From the NCBI GenBank assembly GCA_900755005.1, contig CAAEEX010000078.1:1-11580 (forward strand): DNA of 11,580 nt. The letters run 5' to 3'. This document shows positions 7,198 through 11,580 of this stretch, one piece after another (position 1 is the stretch's first letter; the number at the start of each line of letters is the position of its first letter). This stretch comes from an uncultured Collinsella sp. (GTDB taxonomy: Bacteria; Actinomycetota; Coriobacteriia; Coriobacteriales; Coriobacteriaceae). Below the pieces are notes generated by a model that made no database searches, had not been told where the DNA came from, and saw only the letters and a program-made list of their open reading frames with translations. Position numbers and translations under genes: made by a program.

Positions 7198-8067
7198 TCA
7201 TTTTCCGAGCCAATTTTTGAACCACCACTCCATGGAACGGCTCATCTCGGCCATAAAGGGGCTCGTGTGCTTGCGGGTGTAGATATCCACCACGCGCTCG
7301 CCCACCTCGCGGGCATGTGGACGGAACATCGCGTCCATCTCGGCCACCTGCGCGTCCATGGTCGCGGCATCGGCCCGGCGATAGCGCTCCTCGTGCACCA
7401 GGTTCACCACGGGATGAGCAATCGCCGGGCGCTCTTTGCGAGGCGTGCCGATGATGAGCATCGACAACGGCATGGTATAGGGCGGCAGATCGAGCAGCTC
7501 GGCAACTTCCTCGGCATTCTCGACGATATCACCGATATAGCAGCTCCCCAGCCCCAGGGCCTCGGCGGCAACCACGGCGTTTTGCGCGGCGATCACGGCG
7601 TCCTGGGCCGCGATGGCAAAGTCGCCCAAACCCGGCGCGCGGCGGGGCGCCTTGCCCGTGCGCTCGACAAACTCGGGCTCAAAGCAGCCCACGTGCTCAA
7701 ACAGATCGATCCACTTGGCATAATCGACCACAAATATTAGTGCCCAGGGCGCCTTGGCAATCATGGGCTGGTGGTCGCACAGGTCGGCCAGGCGGTCCAG
7801 CGTAGCCTGCTCGCGAATGCTCACGATGGTATACATCATCATGGCGCCCGCCGACGGCGCGCGACTCGCCGCATGCAAAATCGCCGCCCGCTGCTCGTCG
7901 GTCACCGCTACGGGACGGTCATCGTCATCACGCGCGAAGGCACGCGTAGACGAGCGATGCTCCAAGATGTCCAGCACCGCGTTGCCCGTAGTCTCGACCG
8001 GATAGCCGCACGTATCGACCGCCGCTCCGTCGCCGCCCGTGTCCGCCTTGCAAACCTGCTCGCTCAT
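7198..8067 (-). CDS. Nitroreductase-family FMN oxidoreductase
   Basis: This 289-residue protein is a probable cytoplasmic flavoenzyme that reduces nitro or quinone-type substrates with NAD(P)H. Visible family marks are HRSSTRAF (residues 37-44, FMN phosphate contact region), ASRAPSAGAMMMYTIVSI (67-84), LGLGSCYIGD (171-180) and LSMLIIGTPRKERP (201-214). An N-terminal extension of about 28 residues and a C-terminal tail of some 60 residues ending MEWWFKNWLGK flank the core, making it longer than the commonest 200-240 residue members and nearer to the NfsA-like or corrinoid-associated long forms. The ATG start at 8067 has a purine-rich stretch (GAGGGTAGGG) just upstream. The gene is transcribed alone and diverges from the LtaS-like gene. 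The substrate cannot be told from sequence. Confidence 0.88.
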   Translation of the reverse strand: MSEQVCKADTGGDGAAVDTCGYPVETTGNAVLDILEHRSSTRAFARDDDDRPVAVTDEQRAAILHAASRAPSAGAMMMYTIVSIREQATLDRLADLCDHQPMIAKAPWALIFVVDYAKWIDLFEHVGCFEPEFVERTGKAPRRAPGLGDFAIAAQDAVIAAQNAVVAAEALGLGSCYIGDIVENAEEVAELLDLPPYTMPLSMLIIGTPRKERPAIAHPVVNLVHEERYRRADAATMDAQVAEMDAMFRPHAREVGERVVDIYTRKHTSPFMAEMSRSMEWWFKNWLGK

Positions 8068-8193
8068 CGCCCTACCCTCGCCATTTCTTTAAGAAGCCTT
8101 TACGTTTCCGTGTAATTCCCGTCCATTATCGCGCAGGTCGCCACTACATTGCGCCACACCGCCACACGTGCGCGTTAATATGGCTGGATGTTG

Positions 8194-8217
8194 TGCGCAG
8201 CCGTCAAATGCTGCGCA
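8194..8217 (+). promoter_or_regulatory. Inverted repeat upstream of the LtaS-like gene
   Basis: TGCGCAGC (8194-8201) and GCTGCGCA (8210-8217) are perfect 8-bp arms around an 8-nt loop, 65 nt before the ATG. It lies downstream of the candidate TAATAT box, so it may be an operator or a 5'-leader hairpin; no U-tract follows it. Confidence 0.5.
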
Positions 8218-8269
8218 TATCTTGGTAACAATCGGGTAAACCCCCGCTTTCGTAGGTTTTAAGTTTGTG

Positions 8270-8274
8270 AGGAG
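8270..8274 (+). promoter_or_regulatory. Ribosome binding site of the LtaS-like gene (decides the start)
   Basis: AGGAG is followed after 7 nt by ATG 8282. The GTG at 8267 would overlap this site and is therefore rejected as the start. Confidence 0.8.
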
Positions 8275-8281
8275 TCTCAGC

Positions 8282-10582
8282 ATGTTCGCAGCCGCCATCT
8301 CGCTCGTCGGTCTTGCGGCGACCGTCTACCTTGTCTTGCGCGAGGCCAAGGCCATTCGCGCTCAGTCGGGCACCGTTGCCAAAAGCGCTCTTGGGTGGAG
8401 CGTCGCCTTCGGCCTGTTCCAGCTCTTTTTGACCATTTGGGGCGCCATTGGCCTCGTCGCCCAAAACGAGCCGCTCGCCTTTGTGATGCTCATCCTGGCC
8501 AACGCCATTCTCACCGGATGCGCTTGGGCCAGCATCGCACGCGACCGCATCGCCCCGCGCGTCTTTGCATTCGCCTCCGCCGATGCCCCCGCCCCCACCG
8601 GCAAGCTCGCTCGTTTGCGCGGCGCCTTTGTGGGCAAACCGCTCGTCGCCGCCGTCTTGTGCCTGCTGCTCGCCGGCGTCTTTGCGCTGCTGGGCATGGA
8701 GGTCTCGTCCAACCACGACTTTACCTGGGTCTACCCCCTGTGCATCCTGCTCGAGTGGGCCATCATCACCGTGCTCATGACCGGCTTGTTCTTCCTATTC
8801 CAGCGCCACGGCGCAGCTCCCGCGGTCCTGGCCTTTGCCCTCTTTGTCCTGGGCATTGCCGAGTTCTTCGTCATCACGTTTAAATCCATGCCCATCCAGC
8901 CGGGCGACCTTTCGGCCATCTCCACCGCCGCCGCAGTCGCCGGCACCGGCTACACCTTCTCGATTTCGCTGTTCTGCGTGCTGTCCATGGGCTTTACCGC
9001 CATCGCCATGCTGCTATGCGAGTACGCCGGCCTGGTCGCGCCGCATCGCCAGAAGGGCGCCGCCAACGCCAAACGCATCCTGCTCACCAACCTGCTCGTC
9101 GCCGTACTGTGCCTGGGCGGCGTGACCGCGCATGTCACCCTCATCGACTACTACAACACCCTCGGCATCACCGTCTACACCTGGCGCCCGCTCGAGAGCT
9201 ACTGGCGCGAGGGCTACCTGCCCGCTTTCATTAGCGCGGCGCAGTCCATCAAGCCGCCCAAACCCGCCGACTACTCCGTCGACGATGCCAAGGCCACGCT
9301 CAAAAAGTACGCCAAGGCCTACGACAAGTCCGACGCGGCCAAGAGCGACGAGCGCACCGCCGCAAAGGAGCAGTTCGACAGCGAGAAGCCCACGGTCATC
9401 GCCATCATGAACGAGACCTTCTCGGATCTGTCGATCTACCAGAACATGCGCGCCGGCTACGAAGGCCCGCAGTACTTTAAGAGCCTGTCCAACTGCCTCA
9501 GCCGCGGCAAGCTCTACGTGAGCGCCTACGGCGGCGGTACCGCCAATACCGAGTTTGAGTTTATGACCGGCAACTCCATGGCCAACCTGGGCTCGGGCGT
9601 GTACCCCTACACCATCTACAACATGGAAACGACCGGTAATCTGGCAGAGCAGTTCAAATCGCTCGGCTATTCCACCACGGCCATGCACCCCAACCACGCG
9701 ACCAATTGGAACCGCGAGAACGTCTACAAGGACTTTGGCTTTGACCAGTTCCTGTCCATCAACGATTTCCAGGGAGCCGACACCCTGCGCGGTATGGTGA
9801 CCGACCAGGCTACCTACGACAAGATTCTTGAGCTGCTCGACCAGAACGCCGATCCGCAGTTTATCTTCGACGTGACCATGCAGAACCACTCGGGCTACGA
9901 TACGGGCCTGCTGCCGGTCGACAAGCAGATGCACCTGAACATCGACACGACCGACCTGGACGCCAAGACCGTCGAGGACGGCACGCTCTCCGATGTCGAC
10001 GAGTATGTCTCGTGCATCGAGCAGTCCGACCAGGCGCTGCGCTACTTCCTCAACGCCCTGAGCAAGCTCGACCGCAAGGTTGTCGTGGTGTTCTGGGGCG
10101 ACCACCAGCCGTTCTTCCCGTCCAAGTTCAATGACAAGTGGTTTACCAACGAGGACGACGCCACCCACCAGGAGCGTTTGTGGCAGACCGACTACATCAT
10201 CTGGGCCAACTACGACGTTGCCGGCTGCGACCAGACGAGCGAGGTCGACGACTTGTCAACCAACTACCTGTCCACGCAGCTTATGCAGCTGATCGGCGCC
10301 CCGCTGACCGACTACCAGAAAGCGCACATGACGCTGCGCGAGTCGCTGCCCGCCATCAACTCGGTCGGCTACGAGGACGCCAGCCTGCGCTGGGCGCTCT
10401 CCTCCAACGTCACCGGTGACGACGACGCCGCCGCTGCCGCCACCAAGGCACGCGAGGATTACGCCAAGATGCAGTACTACGAGATGTTCCGCGACGGCAA
10501 GAACGTCTACACCGAGCACTTCCAGACCGAGGCCAACGAGACCGACCCCAACCTGGCACCGGGCACGACCAAGATCAAGTAG
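8282..10582 (+). CDS. LtaS-type membrane phosphoglycerol transferase (sulfatase/alkaline phosphatase fold)
   Basis: This 766-residue protein has about seven or eight hydrophobic segments in residues 1-290, then an extracellular sulfatase-fold domain (about 370-660). By family it transfers glycerol-phosphate units from phosphatidylglycerol to an envelope glycan or lipid. Catalytic positions can be matched to LtaS: E378 in MNETFSDL, nucleophile T420 in GGGTANTEFEFMTG, H469 in AMHPNH before NRENVYKDFGF, H536 in TMQNHSGYD, and metal ligands D607/H608 in FWGDHQPF. A Lys/Ala-rich linker (about 330-370) joins the two parts. After the catalytic domain come an Ala/Asp-rich stretch and an acidic C-terminus of about 60 residues ending in TTKIK. 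It is larger than LtaS (about 650 residues). It appears monocistronic, followed by two hairpin terminators. Whether the product is lipoteichoic acid or another glycerophosphate-decorated polymer is not shown. Confidence 0.9.
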   Translation: MFAAAISLVGLAATVYLVLREAKAIRAQSGTVAKSALGWSVAFGLFQLFLTIWGAIGLVAQNEPLAFVMLILANAILTGCAWASIARDRIAPRVFAFASADAPAPTGKLARLRGAFVGKPLVAAVLCLLLAGVFALLGMEVSSNHDFTWVYPLCILLEWAIITVLMTGLFFLFQRHGAAPAVLAFALFVLGIAEFFVITFKSMPIQPGDLSAISTAAAVAGTGYTFSISLFCVLSMGFTAIAMLLCEYAGLVAPHRQKGAANAKRILLTNLLVAVLCLGGVTAHVTLIDYYNTLGITVYTWRPLESYWREGYLPAFISAAQSIKPPKPADYSVDDAKATLKKYAKAYDKSDAAKSDERTAAKEQFDSEKPTVIAIMNETFSDLSIYQNMRAGYEGPQYFKSLSNCLSRGKLYVSAYGGGTANTEFEFMTGNSMANLGSGVYPYTIYNMETTGNLAEQFKSLGYSTTAMHPNHATNWNRENVYKDFGFDQFLSINDFQGADTLRGMVTDQATYDKILELLDQNADPQFIFDVTMQNHSGYDTGLLPVDKQMHLNIDTTDLDAKTVEDGTLSDVDEYVSCIEQSDQALRYFLNALSKLDRKVVVVFWGDHQPFFPSKFNDKWFTNEDDATHQERLWQTDYIIWANYDVAGCDQTSEVDDLSTNYLSTQLMQLIGAPLTDYQKAHMTLRESLPAINSVGYEDASLRWALSSNVTGDDDAAAAATKAREDYAKMQYYEMFRDGKNVYTEHFQTEANETDPNLAPGTTKIK

Positions 10583-10609
10583 CTGCTAGCTGCTGAGCCA
10601 CAACTGAAA

Positions 10610-10739
10610 CGTCTGTCCAGGCGGAGGCATATAAGGTTCCCTGCTCGGACAGTCCTGCGCAAGACGAAGGCCACATTAAGTGGCCTTCTTTGCGTGCGGA
10701 ACTCGCGATGAACCTTATATGCCTCCGCCTGGACAGACG
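10610..10739. repeat. Perfect 30-bp inverted repeat enclosing 70 bp and a terminator hairpin
   Basis: The arm 10610-10639 is the exact reverse complement of 10710-10739. The 70-bp interior carries the hairpin at 10666-10691, extended by CGCAA/TTGCG pairing on each side. There is no obvious target-site duplication at the outer edges. Each arm contains CATATAAG, and a similar CATATATAAG lies before the second hairpin at 10794. It could be a non-autonomous mobile element, an invertible segment or a long RNA stem; the sequence does not decide. Confidence 0.9.
10666..10691 (+). terminator. Intrinsic terminator 1 after the LtaS-like gene
   Basis: A 9-bp stem GAAGGCCAC/GTGGCCTTC with loop ATTAA is followed by a short T-run (TTT). 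It lies 84 nt after the stop, in the centre of the large inverted repeat. The T-run is short, so efficiency may be modest. Confidence 0.75.
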
Positions 10740-10793
10740 CCCTGATGTTGGGGCGTGGCTTGTCTTGGGTGTATCGCCGAACATATATAAGTT

Positions 10794-10819
10794 GAAGGCC
10801 ACGTTATGTGGCCTTCTTT
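10794..10819 (+). terminator. Intrinsic terminator 2, near-copy of terminator 1
   Basis: The same 9-bp stem with loop GTTAT is followed by TTTGTTTG. Stem, tail and the following TGCGGAA are conserved with the copy 128 bp upstream, while the loop differs by two bases. It is a local duplication giving tandem terminators. Confidence 0.75.
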
Positions 10820-10825
10820 GTTTGC

Positions 10826-11116
10826 GGAAAGTGTGTCCCGCTATTCAGCTGGATCCCGGGATGTATTTTCCGGTTGAGGCTCGTTGGGAAAGTGCGTCCC
10901 ACTTTGGGGGCTGATTCTGGGACGTGGTTTCCGGTTGGCTCTCATTGGGAAAGTTCATCCCATTTCTCGGCCTAATTATGGGACGCAGTTTCCCGTTGAG
11001 GACCCTTTGGGAAAGTGCGTCCCGGTCTGGGCGCTCAAACTGGGATGGATTTTCCGGATGAGGGCTTGACGGAAAATGTGTCCCGTTCCGGGCGCTAATT
11101 GTGGGATGCAGTTTCC
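10826..11116. repeat. Tandem array of five 61-bp palindromic units (ten alternating 14-bp motifs)
   Basis: Units lie at 10826-10871, 10887-10932, 10948-10993, 11010-11055 and 11071-11116, each exactly 46 bp, with starts 61, 61, 62 and 61 bp apart. Every unit begins with GGAAA-N5-TCCC and ends with its inverted form GGGA-N5-TTTCC, around an 18-nt centre of variable sequence. The motif consensus is close to GGAAAnTGCrTCCC. Spacers between units are 15-16 bp and often contain GGTTG or GTTGAGG. Short open frames across the array are products of the repeat and show no coding sign. Confidence 0.9.
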
Positions 11117-11140
11117 GCTTGCGGAGTCTCCACTCAACAG

Positions 11141-11177
11141 AAAACCCGGGTGGCCTGTTTTTGGCTACCCGGGTTTT
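11141..11177 (-). terminator. Strong hairpin terminator of the surface-protein gene (may act both ways)
   Basis: A 15-bp stem with one G-U wobble pairs 11141-11155 with 11163-11177 around a 7-nt loop; its core is AAAACCCGGGT. The T-run of the stem itself supplies the U-tract on each strand (TTTTT on plus, TTTTC on minus). It begins 27 nt past the stop of the minus-strand gene. Confidence 0.85.
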
Positions 11178-11204
11178 TGGGTTGTCGATATGTTCGACTG
11201 GCTA

Positions 11205-11580
11205 CTAGTTGGTCTTGCGGCGCTTGATCAGCATGATGAGGGCTATCACTACGAGCGTTGCTCCCGCTGTTGCTGCGGTGGCGACTAGGGCGAATGTTTG
11301 GTCGCCGGTGTTTGCGAGGTTCTTCGCTGTGGTCGTAGTCTTGACCTTGGTGTCGGTCTTAGCTCCGTTGTCGGACTTGGGCTTGTCCGGGTTCGTCGGG
11401 GTCTCAGGAGTCTCGGGGTCCTTTGAGCCTTCGGAATCAGTGGAGCCGGCGGTGTTCACCAACGTGTGATCCAGGAACTTCTTGGCACCCGCGCTTGCCC
11501 GCTTGAACAGGCGCGTGCGGATCGGGGTGGCGTTCACCGTTGTGGGCGCCGTCTCCTCGGCCTCGATATTCACGAGCGTC
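11205..11580 (-). CDS. Sortase-anchored (LANTG) cell-surface protein, C-terminal part only
   Basis: The frame is open to the right window edge; 124 C-terminal residues are visible and the real start is outside, although an in-frame GTG occurs at 11573. The end is a classical cell-wall sorting signal: LANTG (11304-11318), a hydrophobic segment of about 25 residues and the basic tail KRRKTN. Before it lies a Pro/Thr/Asp/Lys-rich low-complexity wall-spanning stretch with TPETPTNPDKP and KTTTTAK. The more N-terminal visible residues (RTRLFKRASAGAKKFLDHTLVNT) are not assignable. In the family, sortase cleaves between T and G and links the protein to peptidoglycan. The variant A at the second position of LPXTG is known in actinobacteria. 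No sortase gene is in the window. Confidence 0.85.
   Translation of the reverse strand, partial: TLVNIEAEETAPTTVNATPIRTRLFKRASAGAKKFLDHTLVNTAGSTDSEGSKDPETPETPTNPDKPKSDNGAKTDTKVKTTTTAKNLANTGDQTFALVATAATAGATLVVIALIMLIKRRKTN

Larger units (their letters stand above)
8068..8281. other. Divergent intergenic region between the nitroreductase and LtaS-like genes
   Basis: This 214-nt stretch must hold promoters for both genes. Candidates are only partial: TAATAT (8176-8181) on the plus strand and GATAAT (8125-8130) on the minus strand, neither with a well-spaced -35. No small gene was found. The lower GC content compared with the flanking genes fits a regulatory region. Confidence 0.5.

Noticed and set aside
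9014..10168. 384-codon minus-strand frame
   Set aside because: It is antisense to the strongly supported LtaS-like gene and arises from GC-rich codon bias; the protein has no recognisable motif.
10826..11116. CRISPR array
   Set aside because: The repeated motif is only 14 bp, alternates in orientation and has 15-18 bp intervals; no cas genes are present, so it is a palindrome array and not direct repeats with spacers.
10583..11204. tRNA or known small RNA gene
   Set aside because: No cloverleaf, TPsiC-like GGTTCRA in the right place or other familiar RNA signature was found; the folds are simple hairpins.
10690..11288. Short plus-strand open frames (61-74 codons) over the repeats
   Set aside because: They are translations of the hairpins and the array, repeat the same words (GKCVP, FPVE), lack a convincing ribosome binding site and overlap a terminator.

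Overview
The window is about 11.6 kb of GC-rich, gene-dense bacterial DNA. Codon use, gene content and a LANTG-type sortase signal fit a gut Coriobacteriia actinobacterium, most like Collinsella. That placement rests on impression, because no rRNA or other marker gene is present. Six protein genes are complete or nearly so: rlmKL (5' end cut by the window edge), kdpE, kdpD, kup, a nitroreductase and an LtaS-type membrane phosphoglycerol transferase. There is also a 64-codon membrane microprotein gene, and the 3' end of a sortase-anchored surface protein gene runs off the right edge.

Layout. At 1-2197 (+) lies a fused 23S rRNA methyltransferase, RlmK/RlmL, whose RlmL half has lost its recognisable catalytic motifs. 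A 67-nt nested hairpin at 2201-2267 separates it from a block of four minus-strand genes (2291-7038) that reads, in transcription order, kup, the microprotein, a hairpin, kdpD and kdpE. This is a potassium block: a K+ uptake permease next to a KdpD-like kinase that lacks the usual N-terminal sensor part, plus its response regulator. No kdpFABC pump genes are in the window. A nitroreductase (7198-8067, minus) follows, ending in a 31-bp perfect palindrome. It is divergent from the LtaS-like gene (8282-10582, plus).

The region 10583-11204 has no credible gene but is full of structure. It holds a perfect 30-bp inverted repeat enclosing a terminator hairpin, a second nearly identical terminator hairpin, and a tandem array of five 61-bp units. 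The array amounts to ten alternating-orientation copies of one 14-bp motif. A final strong terminator serves the surface-protein gene.

How the parts relate. Kup would bring K+ into the cell, and KdpDE is the classical two-component system for K+ limitation or osmotic stress. Its position beside kup suggests it regulates this locus, possibly through the hairpin just upstream of kdpD. The LtaS-like enzyme and the LANTG protein both belong to the cell envelope. The most unusual features are the 10.6-11.1 kb repeat array, the degenerate RlmL domain, and the sensor-less KdpD with its neighbouring microprotein.
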